From Ophioderma brevispina (lineage: Eukaryota; Echinodermata; Ophiuroidea; Amphilepidida; Ophiodermatidae), in the NCBI GenBank assembly GCA_023653785.1, contig JAMKCH010007166.1, positions 1 to 64,000 of the forward strand: a stretch of 64,000 nucleotides of DNA. Direction: 5' to 3'. The notes under the pieces were generated by a model that saw only the letters and a list, made by a program, of their open reading frames with translations, did not search any database and had not been told where the DNA came from. Made by a program: the position numbers and the translations under genes. Below, in pieces: positions 20,030 to 30,900 of this stretch. Numbering within the stretch: position 1 is the first letter of the stretch; each line of letters begins with the position of its first letter.

Positions 20030-22250
20030 CGATTTGCACCAATATTTGTACTGGCGAAAAGACGGAGGATATAGAATGATCCTTGATTTGTCGGCACTGA
20101 ATGAACACATCGAATCAACACATTTTAAATGGATACTTCTGAAACTGCTGTAAAACGGTAAACAAGAATTGCTTCATGGCCTCATTAGACCTAAAAGATG
20201 CTTATTATTCAGTGCCAATAGCATCAGAATTACAGAAATATTGACATTTATTGGAACAATGAGATGTGGCAATTTAGGGAACTTTGCAATGGATACAAGT
20301 GGACCAAGAATTTTACTAAAATACTCAAGCCACCGTAGGCACATTAAGGTCATTGGGTTATCAGATGAATGGGTACATCGATGAGCGTTGTTGCTTGCAA
20401 ATATGAACTAGACTTAAGACAAGCAATTGCACATACTTCCCAAATACTATCTAACTTAGGATTTAATCATAACATGCGAAGAAATGCTCCTTTGTATGCA
20501 ATTAAAACGAGATTGTTCGGTTCCTTGAATTCGTGCAGTGGTGTAAAGAACAATCAAATGAGACATTGTATCTTAAAACCACGTTGGCTTTTTTATTGGA
20601 TAGTTTTATTTAGTCAATCACCATTACCAAACCAATGAGTATTAACAATTAATATAGTATTGTTTGACACGTCTAAGTCAAATCATTAATCAGTATGGTT
20701 CAAGATACCCAAAAACCTTAATTTTTCGATGTCCTGTTTGCGAAATGAGTCAATTTCATCAAAAAAAAAAAATTGAAGGAAAGACGAAAATAGCAATCGC
20801 ATATAACTTTAGAGGAAGGTGGATATCCGTCGTGACATTGGTTCATAAATATATCCAATAAAGGAAAGGAGGTTTCTGTTCAAAGGGCACAGTTACTTCA
20901 ACGAGGTATTTTTATGGTTTTACCCTCTGCTGAAACCTGGAGTATAAGGCCACGACAGCAAGACTGTTTTGAATTTTCTTTACTGCTACAGATATTTATT
21001 ACAAATGTGAATTATAAACTTTATAAATTATGTTATATCACACGGATAAGCACTTTATAACCAATTTTTTTATTTTAGTTTTCAATAAAGAATGCCTTGA
21101 AGTTGGTTTTCAATGACAATTTTGACATCGGGATGGCCGAAGGACCCAACAGGTGTCGACGACAATTGGCCATAACTCTTCAACAGACCCCAAAATAACC
21201 ACAAACTAAAAGTATCCATGAAAGCGGAAACATTCCTAAAAAGAATCAGTTAACTCCCAGTTGAGGTGAACTTAGATTTTTGGCCAAAAACAATAATCTT
21301 TGATTGCATAGTTTGCGGACAGTCTGTATTTTTATGGCCACTTTTTCCGTTATATGCTACACAATCCAGTAATACGTTTCTTATGTATAATGGCAATCAT
21401 ATGTACAATTGTGGCACAGAAGCGAGCACATTTCGCTGGGCATTAATTTTGAGCCAAGGACAAGTCATATCAGCTCATCTTATGTGGAGGAGAGGTAGAA
21501 GCTAAGGAATCCTGTTTTGACAATGTAAAGAATTAACAAGTCTTAGGGTTATCATCAACTCTGAATCAATGACCATTTACTTGCCAACCTCATAAAGAGG
21601 AAATAAAAAAGTTATGAAAACAGGTTTTATGGGCAAGAAAGAAAGAAAAGATTAGACGAGTAGCAGAATTCATCGGTAATGTCCCGCATTATCCGCAGTC
21701 CAATTTGACGCCTTCATTATAGGGCATTAGAAATAGCAAAAACAGCAGCATTAAAAGCACAGAAAGGAAACTATGATGGAGTCATGAGAATTAATGCTTC
21801 CGTACGGATGACATTAAATGGTGGTTACATAATGTAGATACTGCAGTTAGAGAAAATAAATCAGAGGCAAACCACAAATCTGATCACATCAGATGCCTAG
21901 GTTCTGGATGGGAGGGGGGGTGGCGACACCGGTATACACACTAGGACGATGGAATGCATTTGAAATGACTAAAGCCCAAAATAATGCGATTAATTACTTG
22001 GAATTAAAAGCTGCATTCCTCGCACTAATCTTCATATTCAGGGGCCCGCCTAGATAACACTACAGCAGTAGCCTATATTAACAACATGGGCGGCATCAAG
22101 TCTCATGACTGCAATATGTAGCTAAAGAATTATGGCAGTGGTGCAAGGACAGAGGAATTTGGATAACAGCCACACACTTACCAGGCGTTGAAAATACGAT
22201 AGCTGACCATCAGTCTAGATTTCAAGATCAAAACGGAAGGTGCCTTAATA
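20030..22250 (+). pseudogene. DIRS reverse transcriptase / RNase H remnant
   Basis: RT motifs appear in order across several frames: GGYRMILDLSALNEHI (about 20065), SLDLKDAYYSVPIAS (about 20182-20226), then GYIDE in place of the catalytic YIDD (about 20370). After the insertion comes KELTSLRVIINSESMTIYLP (about 21530). Further on are IRRVAEFIGNV and an RNase H-like part: ELKAAFLAL (about 22004), THLPGVENTIADHQSR (about 22170-22217). LKDAYYSVPI and HLPGVENT.AD are characteristic of DIRS-type elements. Many frameshifts and stops; inactive. Confidence 0.85.
20480..21505. mobile_element. 1.03-kb element inserted in the DIRS RT, copy 2
   Basis: Splits the RT between LSNLGFNHNM and KESCF.NVKELTSL. 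It matches 12935-13985 from GAAATGCTCCTTTG to GTGGAGGAGAGGTAG. AAG/AAGG near both edges could be a short target duplication but is not conclusive. Not coding. Confidence 0.85.
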
Positions 22251-22279
22251 AATCAATCTTCCAAGAAATATGCCAATAT

Positions 22280-22685
22280 ATGGAAACAAGAAATGGACTT
22301 GTTGCTTCCAGACTAATGCCCAACTACCAACTATGTAGCGGAAACAGACCCAGAAGCTATCGCAGTAGATGCTTTCACCTTAGACTGGAAGCTCACTTTC
22401 TTTTATGCCTTTCCCACATTTTGCTTGATCACTACATGCCGACAGAAAATGATTGGAAGAGCCGAAGGAATAATTGTCGTCCAAAATGGCCAACCCAGCC
22501 CTGGTTCCAAACTATTGAATTATGCTGGTAGAAGAACCCCTTATGTTTACCCAAGTCAAAAACTCTGCTTACACAACATGGTTGGGACAAACACAACCAT
22601 GACATGCTACAGTGTCTTTGTTATCGGAGGGTATCAAGGGAATCGGCTTAAAAGTCGAGGAATTCCAGAAGAGCTGACGAAATAA
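22280..22685 (+). pseudogene. DIRS linker between RNase H and recombinase
   Basis: Pieces such as LVASRLMPNYQ, AVDAFTLDW (split across frames) and PKWPTQPWFQTI.L follow the RNase H. They correspond to the conserved region after RNase H in DIRS polyproteins, from memory of the family. Frame is lost at least twice. Confidence 0.6.
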
Positions 22686-22689
22686 TCCT

Positions 22690-23540
22690 TTCATCCTGGC
22701 GACAATCTACTAAAACAAAAATATGAACATAATAACAATGGAAAAGACTTGTGACACACAACAGATTAGTCCACTGCAAACAGATGTATATGTTGTGGCA
22801 TTTCTTACACATTATTCAAAAAAGGCTTGGGTTACAGCGCGATGAACAACAGCAAGATGCCGCCTGTAAAGTATGATTATTTACCAACGGTAACACAGTA
22901 GGAAACTCACACGATCATCTCAAGAGTATCAAAAGGGGTATTTCCACTTAGGCCCCCTACACCCAGATATAATGAAAATCCTGGGATGTTAGGATTATGT
23001 TAAACTTTTTAAGAACCTTCACCAATGAAGGATCTGGGGTTACGAGACCTCACTTATAAACTTTGTATGATAATTGCCCTACTCTCAGCCAAGGAGATTG
23101 CAAAACGCTGCCACCTGTTGAACATAAAGAAACATGGTCATTAAAAGAAACAAGTTGTTTCTATGTAAAGAGTATAAAACAATCAAGGCCAGGCAATAAT
23201 GGCCATTGTTTTGGGGATTAAGGCCTATCTCCTGAAGGACTTATGTGTTCATTTACTCTACTGCTTCATATTTGGAAAGAACAAAAACCACTCGAGGTAA
23301 AGAAACAAAATTGATATCTACTTCAGGAAACCTAATGAGAAGGTTTCTAAGGATACCATAGCGATGTGGATGAGAATTACCATGCAAAAAAAGCAGCATG
23401 ATGTTAGTAACTTTAAGCCTCACTCAACAAAGGATGTAGCAACGGCAGCAGCGGACAGAATAACGTGCTGGCAGACTTCTCACAATGCAGGTTGGGGCAA
23501 ACGAACTCATTCAGGTGTTTTATACAAGCCAATAGTTGAC
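22690..23540 (+). pseudogene. DIRS tyrosine recombinase remnant
   Basis: Coding-like pieces end in the recombinase core: YFRKPNEKVSKDTIAMWMR (about 23320-23376), then FKPHSTKDVATAAADR (about 23411-23460), AGW and FYKPI (the latter needing a frame change). The HxxR motif reads HSTK here, and the active tyrosine would be in the Y-K-P-I region. The expected order and spacing support a phage-integrase-type enzyme, now dead through stops and frameshifts. Confidence 0.75.
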
Positions 23541-24219
23541 AGGACTGTTTGCAAAAAGCAATTTAAGTCACAAAAAGTAAGCTGAACTTCACAAAACAGA
23601 CTGCCAAAAACAAATATCTTTATATGTACTGCAAAACATGATGGTGTATACAAATACACAAAGGTTTACAAGTTAAAGAAATGTAGACCCGTTGGCATCA
23701 CATTTTAATTCTCTACAACTGGGAGAATTAGAGTTACTAGTTTATGACAATTTAATAGTCAGAAGTTACATTTACATTAAGTTTTATGCAAACTCTCACA
23801 TTGAACAATTGAAGGTTAAATTTGCAGTTACGATTACTAGAGTAGTGATGATCATACCATTCTAAAAATTAAGAATGGAAGAGGGTAGATAAGTAAAACA
23901 AAAAAAGGGAAAGAAACTTCTGGAATGATTCATGAATCTACATGTATGCTCAAATTAGTGATTGAACCAAGTTCAGTTGAACTTCAACATAAGTTAAATT
24001 TGAGTACAAATTTAAATTATTTAGTGCAAAAATTACAATGCACAAACAAGACAAAACTCCATGATACTGAAAAAAAAGTATTAACAATGTCATTCATAAT
24101 TAAAAGATGTTAATGAATATCTTACTGTATGTAAAGTCTGTACCGCGTATAATATTACACGATCGATGGTATGAGGGTGTGTATGATAATCATTATGAGA
24201 GCAGAGTGGCTTTAAACAT

Positions 24220-24254
24220 CTCAGGCGATCTCTTCGTGTATTACGAAATGAAAT
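24220..24254 (-). repeat. Internal complementary piece of the DIRS element
   Basis: CTCAGGCGATCTCTTCGTGT...GAAAT is the inverse of 18118-18152 with about one mismatch. It sits inside the right end and separate from the outer terminus. Confidence 0.85.
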
Positions 24255-24305
24255 AGAAAGATTAAACAAGAACTTACCTAGTTCGTAGTTGATCTTATGT
24301 AATGA

Positions 24306-24391
24306 AGTAATGGTGAACGAAGAGATAACCTGCCCACCTCTCCCTCCCTATGAGTTGAGACTTAAGTGGCAGGTTATTGTTCACCATTACT
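24306..24391. repeat. Hairpin near the DIRS right end
   Basis: AGTAATGGTGAAC...ATAACCTGCC pairs with GGCAGGTTAT.GTTCACCATTACT. The stem is about 24 bp with a short bulge and the loop is pyrimidine-rich. Confidence 0.8.
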
Positions 24392-24423
24392 AACACTCGG
24401 CTCTCATATGGTTTTTAAAATAT

Positions 24424-24470
24424 GACGCGCATGCGCAGGGCGCCGTATCTAATCCCCCCCCCCCCCCCCC
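24424..24470 (-). repeat. Right inverted terminus of the DIRS element and C-run
   Basis: GACGCGCATGCGCAGGGCGC...CG (24424-24445) is the exact inverse of 18155-18176. A run of C follows at 24454-24470, just outside the element. Confidence 0.85.
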
Positions 24471-25589
24471 GCCCCTTGTAGCAACTTATGGAAGAATGCT
24501 GGCTATCAATAAGGAATATTGGCAGTTTTACAGTACCTGATGAAAAATACACCATCAGATTGGTTCCGCCATTGTACATCAAGGCTGGATACCGCAAACA
24601 GTGCAACTCCTTGTTCTACATGTATGGCCTACCAGAAAGGGAAATGGACAAAGATTCAACGGGATCAAATGCAGTGCTCGTCTTTGTCTTAAAATCGTCT
24701 TGGAGAACATATCACACCAAGCTCTCTTACCAAATGGGTTTGGCTTCCAATCAAAAAATCGGGCAGATTGAAGATTATGTTTCTCACCTATAAGACCACC
24801 CCGGCATGCACTGCCTATAACTGAGCTCATCCAGCTCTATTCACCACTGAGAATCTTGAGTTCATAGTCACTCACACTACCGGCGGAGTACACCAATCAA
24901 CTCATCAACAAAGTTCTATGGTGATCGATACTGGGGTACGCGAGGCCATTTTGTGGAATAAATCCTAACAGGATCACACGCCTTAGCTCAGTCAGTAACC
25001 ATTTCAGTTAACGTCTGAAGACATTTCTATTACAAGCATTTTGGCTACTGATACGTAACCTATGATATTTTTAAATACTTTAAGGTGAAAACAAAAGGTA
25101 ATTTGGATTGCTTATATTCCAATAATAAAGCTTAGGCAGATTTCGAATTTGCTCCAATAGGAAAGTAAAAATTTCATTTTTGAACCAAAGATATAATTTT
25201 CAGCTTTCCAGAAGTGAAAAATAAGGCCCTTTCAATTTTGAAGGGATACTTCATTGTGAAACTCCTCGTTGCACTTAAAGTGCTATGTAACATGCTCCCT
25301 AAGAGGAATTATTGACGCTCATAGTATCAATATTGTGTAATGTACGCATATGACACACAGAAAGACCACAATTTTATATTCTTCATCGAATACACGCAAG
25401 TCTGCAATTATCACGATTATAGCAAGCAGAAAAAAAAACAAGATTTCTCTGATGCTAGCAAAAACTGAGGTAATCCAGAAGTGTAAAGGTGAAACTGATA
25501 TTCCAAAGACAATGATATACGTAATTAGGCGTTATTTCCGATTCGAGGCTGCGGATGACTAGTATATCAAATAACTACGCAAATTTACC
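24471..25589. other. Unassigned stretch
   Basis: Open frames at 24488-24793 (plus, 101 codons) and 24579-24830 (minus, 83 codons) have fairly balanced codon composition. They could be remnants of a repeat-encoded protein, but no family was recognised. Confidence 0.35.
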
Positions 25590-26010
25590 CTGAACAAGAT
25601 AGACCTCAACCCAATCTACAAAGAGCGTCTTGTCCATGTGACATACAGGCTGGACTGTTATAATGGTATGCCGCGCATCCTCAACTCCCAACGTCTACAG
25701 AACGTTGTAGCAAGCTTTATCTGTAAAACGAAGCATATTCCGTCTCCGTTAACTACACTGGCTCCCGGTTCACCAACGAATCGTCTAAAACATTACATCG
25801 TAGAACTTTTTACATTCATTTGCTATTACCGCATTCTTCGCTCTGAATCCCTGCTTTATCAATATCAACATCATCTTACGCTATGAGAGATTTATCTGCT
25901 GTCTGCAGCAGTATTGGAATAACCTCCCCTTTAATAAAAAAAACTGACTCTGATGTAAATACCTTTTAAGAATCTCTCAAACGCATTTTTAATTGCTTTA
26001 AGCTTTTAAA
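25590..26010 (+). pseudogene. CR1/L2-like LINE, C-terminal remnant
   Basis: The stretch YNGMPRILNSQRLQNVVASF followed by ICKTKHIPSPLTTLA matches the conserved end of non-LTR reverse transcriptases of the CR1/L2/Jockey group ('YCNSLLYGLP...LQRVQN.AAR.I'). Further on, in another frame, WNNLPF and SDVNTF..SLKRIF-like pieces correspond to the 'LWNSLP...F+..LKT.LF' tail. 5'-truncated, frameshifted, inactive. Confidence 0.7.
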
Positions 26011-26350
26011 TTGGAAGTACACGTATTTCACTGTCGCTTGTAATTTACAGCATTGTTTATTTTTAAAAATGATTTTGCTACAAAATGTTGAATATTAGTG
26101 CTATAGGAGTTTTTTACTTTGACCTACCTCAACATCAAAACTCCCTGTATTGCATTGCTTTACTTAGTGTTTCAGATAGCTGGTTACATTATAGTCATTT
26201 TATAACAATAATAATAAAGTTTCTAAAATGTTTCAGCTAAATCTTCAACCCTACCACCATTCTCACATTGTTGTTGATTGGCTCAATCACATAGCCGCCT
26301 TTGTAACCAATCTGCTTGCATGTATTTCTCAAAACGTGAAGACATATATA

Positions 26351-27540
26351 CAGGGTGAGTAAAAAAAACTTGACCCGGATTGTGTCCGCCATTTTGAATT
26401 TTTAATTAACATATATCTAACATATGTGGTATCATCTAAAAGCTTAGTTCATTACCTTTAATTTGCTGTAAAGATCATCCACACCGGTTAGGTATAGACC
26501 GAGCTACAGTCGTTTGAATCAAGTAGTCGGTTCTGCGCTCTGTCCACGGATTCACATTAAAGGTGCAACGAGAGATTTCACATATCAGGTGTCCCTAAAA
26601 AATCGAAAGTACAGATTTTTGCCCTGATGTAAGGCTTTCCATCAAAAATATGCACATCTCAAAGGATTAAGCTGAGAAATATTTCTTTGGTATAAAAATT
26701 GTGAAATTTCTAATTTCGTATAGGAGCAAATACGAAATTCAGCCTATGTTTTACATTGAAATATAAGCGAATCAAAATCACCTTTTTTCTCCCTTTTTAA
26801 GACATTTCTGTAGCGAAATACAAGGTAAGAATTCTATTGAGTGTCTAATCTATATGAAATTACTATTATGACACAATATTTTGGTGCTTCAAAATCTCTC
26901 GTTGCACCTTTAATGAACGGCGTTCAGCAAAGGAAATCAGTGTCCAGAAGAAAATCTGGCTATTTATTGACTGAAGAATAAATTTGGCCCTTTTTAACCC
27001 ACAAAATTTACCATCGATACCCTCTTAACGTTTCTAGGTCCTCATCACTCACAACAATCATTTGAAAAATAAAGTAACTTGATACATGTATCAGTTTCTG
27101 GAGGAGATGAATGAATCATACCATATGAAGGAACAGACATCGGTGAAAACCTCGGAGGTTTAAAGTATTGTTTATATTTGTAGACCAAAATATGCCACAT
27201 CTTGAAAAAGGTGTCACAAATAAAACCTGCCATTATCACTGGTTTTTACACCTTTAACATATCACTTTATTTGACATAAACATTGACATAGCCTTATCAT
27301 CATTTTGGAGGAGTCATTTGCTTAGTTGGCTGCCGTGCATTCAAATGGGAATCCGTGGATGGAAGAGCTGACTACTTGATTCAAAAGACTGTATCTCGGC
27401 CTATACTTAACCGATTGGAATTATCTTTGCAGCAAATTACAGATAATGAAATATGCTTTCCGATGATACCTCATATGTTAGATTTTTATTATTTAAAAAT
27501 GGTGGACACAATCTGGGTCAAGTTTTTTTGACTCGCCCTG
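26351..27540. mobile_element. CAGGG-ended inverted-repeat element with nested MITE
   Basis: The left end TA|CAGGGTGAGTAAAAAAAACTTG and the right end CAAGTTTTTTTGACTCGCCCTG|TA are inverse copies. Homology continues about 210 bp inwards (GATTGTGTCCGCCATTTT, ACAGTCGTTTGAATCAAGTAGTC). Flanking TA suggests a mariner/Tc1-like target site. The TTAA MITE at 26561-26909 sits just inside the left arm. No transposase. Confidence 0.85.
26561..26909. mobile_element. TTAA-flanked MITE, complete (copy 2)
   Basis: The ends AGGTGCAACGAGAGATTT and AAATCTCTCGTTGCACCT are perfect inverse copies flanked by TTAA (26557-26560, 26910-26913). 349 bp, non-coding. Related copies: 1-135 (partial) and 41021-41363 (complete, other orientation). 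Confidence 0.9.
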
Positions 27541-27676
27541 TATATTAACACATTGCTGTAACATAGTATATCAGGTGAGAGAACAATTGAAAATTGAAAA
27601 TGAATGTTCCCGGTGTATCAAATATGAAAGTTCGGGCCTATAATGGTATCATCAATGGTAGCCTACATTTTCTTCA

Positions 27677-28035
27677 TTATAACAATTCCAAATTGTTCAC
27701 ATGGTAGAGCCATTCGGGTTCGTCTTGCGATTCCAGGTGGCACAATGGGGAAAGCAGAAGAGAATCTTTGTTGACTTCAAAGAAGGCCACTGGTCTTTGT
27801 TTGCTGGATTTGTGTTCACATGAATGCCGCGAATGCCACGGGTTAATGTCCGGTTCTGTGTTGTCTTTGTCATTGTTTCTGGATAGATCCAATGAGTTTG
27901 TAGCCATTTCCGCCAATACCTCACCCGTGCTTCCCTCCGTGAAGTACTCCACTGTGTCTCTGGCGCTGGCTCCGAATATGGGCAAACTTTGTTGTGTTTT
28001 CGATAGCTTCCGGCATGGTGTGCAAAGGCATTTTT
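27677..28035 (-). CDS. Possible last exon of an unidentified minus-strand gene
   Basis: On the minus strand a pyrimidine-rich acceptor TTTATTATTAATTCATAG precedes an open frame of 118 residues ending in TAA at 27677. It opens KCLCTPCRKLSK, a cysteine cluster that could be palmitoylated or metal-binding. It continues hydrophilic and acidic (DTVEYFTEGSTGEVLAEM, then NDKDNTEP). Codon composition is more balanced than the surroundings. No domain was recognised and no upstream exon was found. It could be the cytoplasmic tail of a membrane protein; that is a guess. Confidence 0.4.
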
Positions 28036-28803
28036 CTATGAATTAATAATAAAGAATAAAACAAATATACAACCGAACATGGACACTGATTTAATCTAAC
28101 GAATGATCACGGCCTAACTCATCGCTCGCGACAGGCTCAGAAGTAAGGCAGGGTTGGAATGGGGGCATGGCCAAGTTTTTGTAAAATATGCCAAAATGTA
28201 TACATCAAATCGTCATTTTTGTTCAAACCTTTTGTTTGGAATTGCGTGGCTTATTTTTTCCCATAAATTCACCCGTCTAAGCGATTGGTGCAAGATTGTG
28301 CATTTGATGATAAATCTCCCCAAGTTTGCCGAGTTAGTACCCGTCCAAATAAAGATTTTTTTTGTCTTTGGGCCTCGCACATTTTTCATATTTCACGTGA
28401 AGGGTTGACCTTGTCAAACCTTTCATTTATCCCTCTCATCGTAGAAAACGAGGAATCGTGTTCGCCTTCATAGCCAAAAATCTTCTTTAGAGACATGCCC
28501 TAACTCTGTTGCCAAATTTAAGAGATTTAATCGGTAAATCACAATTACTACCATTTGTCGTGAATCTTGCTCTCATAATAACGAAGGCTCTACGCGTCAC
28601 TTCATCGGAATTGATTCATCTTTACCGACGTGTACAGGCAACATGATGTATGGTTGAACGCATGCAGACTTCTTCTTACAGGATGGCCCATATGTAACTT
28701 GGATGTATTGATTGAGACATTTACAACACCAAAGATCGTTTAAAGAAGATCCTTGCCCCGATCGTCAGTACTAAAATAATCCCAGGACCCCATATAGTTT
28801 GGT
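28036..28803. other. Unassigned stretch
   Basis: No repeat ends or exons recognised. Open frames at 28154-28408 and 28285-28473 lack coding character. Confidence 0.4.
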
Positions 28804-29642
28804 CATTTGGAGCTCATTACTTAGTGGATTTGTGCTCTATGAAGTTTAATGATCAAATTTAGCTGGAGTGTTCTCGTGAAGTGCGGGCGGATACAAGGGT
28901 AAATTCATATACGGTCCCAAAACTGAAAAATGCTTTTGGATTGCTGTAAAAAGCGAACCACTGTGTTCGTCTTGTTATCAAGGATTAAAAAAGGTAGAGT
29001 TTGTACTACCTGCAACGTTTGTTTATGGAGATATAAGACCAAAATCGACAAATGTCAAAGGTCATCACGAAAGGTTACATCTTTATTATTGCTTCCGTTT
29101 TCTAAAAATGGGCTCAAATTGTTCATCATGCCTCACAAACTGCACAAAAACATTTTGCAAACCCGCTTACATATGTTTAAAATTCCGGAGATCAATAGAG
29201 GTCATGGGTTGACCTGTTTGTCCTTTATTCTCGATTGAAAAACAAATATAACGAGAGGCCAACTATTTTTTTGCAACTCATTGGTGGGAAAGGTTAAACA
29301 ATTTGAGACCATTTTTTAAAAGAAATCGGTGGGGCAAATATAAAGATTTAACCTTTGGGGACGAACTTTGCATTGTCGATATAATTATATCGCCATATCC
29401 ATATGTCATAAGTATTACAAACTATACCTTTTTTTTATCCTTGGTAACAAGACAACACATTTGTTCGATTTTACAGCAATCCACGCATTTTCCTTTTTTG
29501 ACCCCTGTATGACTAAGGATTTACCTCCTCCTATTCCGCCCACACGTTTCACGAGGGGGCAACCCATTTTGTTCATTAACCTTCATAGAAGAAAAATCTC
29601 TCGAGAAATGATGCCTTCTCTCCACGCTCACGGAATTGCTCC
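28804..29642. mobile_element. Foldback element, family D copy 2
   Basis: Arms share TCTATGAAGTTTAATGA, TCGTGAAG.G.GGGCGGA and GGATTGCTGTAAAAAGCGAACC, and return inverted to GAATTGCTCCC. The same family as 12172-12726 but with a longer, more diverged centre. Confidence 0.75.
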
Positions 29643-29849
29643 CTAATTTTCCTTTATATCATTTTGTACGCATATCTCACTTATCAACACCCGGAAGAAG
29701 CAATCTTTTGTTAATGTAAGCGAAGCAATTTAACTCGTTGCTTTCTCCGTCGGGTGCTTGAGACTCCTCAATCCCTTCGTATATCACCTAAACAGAACAA
29801 CATTTCTATCATGTCATATATTAACCATATATTGATGAAAGCGAAATTG

Positions 29850-29970
29850 AAAAAAAAAAACAACAACAACAACAACACAAACAAAAAAATGACGATGGCG
29901 ATGATGGCAATGATGAATGATGATGATGATGGCGATGTTGGTGGTGATGATGGTGTTGATAGTGGTGTGG
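29850..29970 (+). repeat. Poly-A, CAA and GAT microsatellite cluster
   Basis: A-run, then CAA repeats, then GATGATGAT repeats with GGT interruptions. It generates the poly-Asn/Asp open frame at 29754-29984, which is not a gene. Confidence 0.9.
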
Positions 29971-30354
29971 GGTGGTATCATTGACTTTTATTAATTTTAA
30001 ACCCATCAACACGGGGGCCACTTGTATTCAAAGGTGGATATTTTGCGTGAACATGGACTTCCCAAAATGCACCTAAACAAGTATTTTTCCCACGACTAAA
30101 AATATACACCTAACAGTATTTTTGTCTGATTTCTACATCTAAGAAGTATTTTTGTAAGTTTTTTGCTAACCGAAACAATAAGCAATGCCTTTGTGTCGTT
30201 AATATACCTTTATTATCTTGCTTTGCTTTAGCATAGTCTTTGATCTCTGCTTAATTTGGGTATTAACACGTACATCCACAATTTCCGGGTTTAAAAAACA
30301 TAACGTTTTTTCCACATTTTGCTGTTTTTGACACCCTAATCATGTACGGCGGTA
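29971..30354. other. AT-rich stretch
   Basis: Contains three loose AGTATTTTTGT phrases (about 30080-30155). Nothing else recognised. Confidence 0.4.
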
Positions 30355-30900
30355 TACTGCAAAAACTTGGGTTTAAAATTTTAACACCAATTCGGTTGTC
30401 AATCTTGTTTGTGTTAGTTTTCTGGTGTTGAATTTAGGAGTTAAACAACACTCGGTGTTGCTGCATAATTTTTTAATTATGGATGTTGGTGTTCTGTTTA
30501 TGATTTGTAAGACTCAAGCAGTTATAATAGAGCCACAAAATAACAAAATCAAGCATTTTCTAATAAAATATCACACGTTTATAAATAAATGTTACCCAAA
30601 GTTTGGTGTTAAATAACACCAGAGGGAGTGGTACCGTATTGACTCCAGGAAAGTTTAAATTACACCATAGTGTCAATTTGACACCCGGCAGTGTTAACAA
30701 AATGATTAACACCATATGTGGTGAAAAATTAACACCAAGCATTGTCATAGCATCCTGTCAAACACCAAAATTGGTGTTAATATAACACTAACATGGTGTA
30801 TTAACAACACCGTTGGGGAGTGTCCCTTATTGACTCCAAGGTGGTGTTTAAAAATAACACCCATGGTGGTTAAGTTTAACACTTCCAGTTTTTTGCAGTA
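30355..30900. mobile_element. MITE with CTGCAAAAA ends and many AACACCAA/TTGGTGTT motifs
   Basis: TA|CTGCAAAAACTTGG on the left and CCAGTTTTTTGCAG|TA on the right are inverse ends with TA flanks. The inside contains over a dozen GTGTTAA/TTAACAC phrases in both orientations, so it can fold extensively. Also repeated: AGTGGTACCGTATTGACTCCA and AGTGTCCCTTATTGACTCCA. Non-coding. Confidence 0.8.

Larger units (their letters stand above)
18118..24445 (+). mobile_element. Decayed DIRS-like tyrosine-recombinase retrotransposon
   Basis: DIRS elements replicate through a circular intermediate integrated by a tyrosine recombinase instead of a DDE integrase, and have inverted termini plus an internal complementary region. 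Here the left terminus (18118-18176) is matched in inverse in two separate pieces at the right (24220-24254 and 24424-24445), as expected of that design. Between them lie gag-like, RT/RNase H and recombinase remnants in the canonical order, all with frameshifts. A 1.03-kb element interrupts the RT. Not functional. Confidence 0.85.

Noticed and set aside
24488..24830. Endogenous retroviral or LINE gene fragment
   Set aside because: Open frames on both strands but no motif I can name, so left unassigned.
29754..30021. Asp/His-rich ORFs on both strands
   Set aside because: Artefact of CAA and GAT microsatellites.
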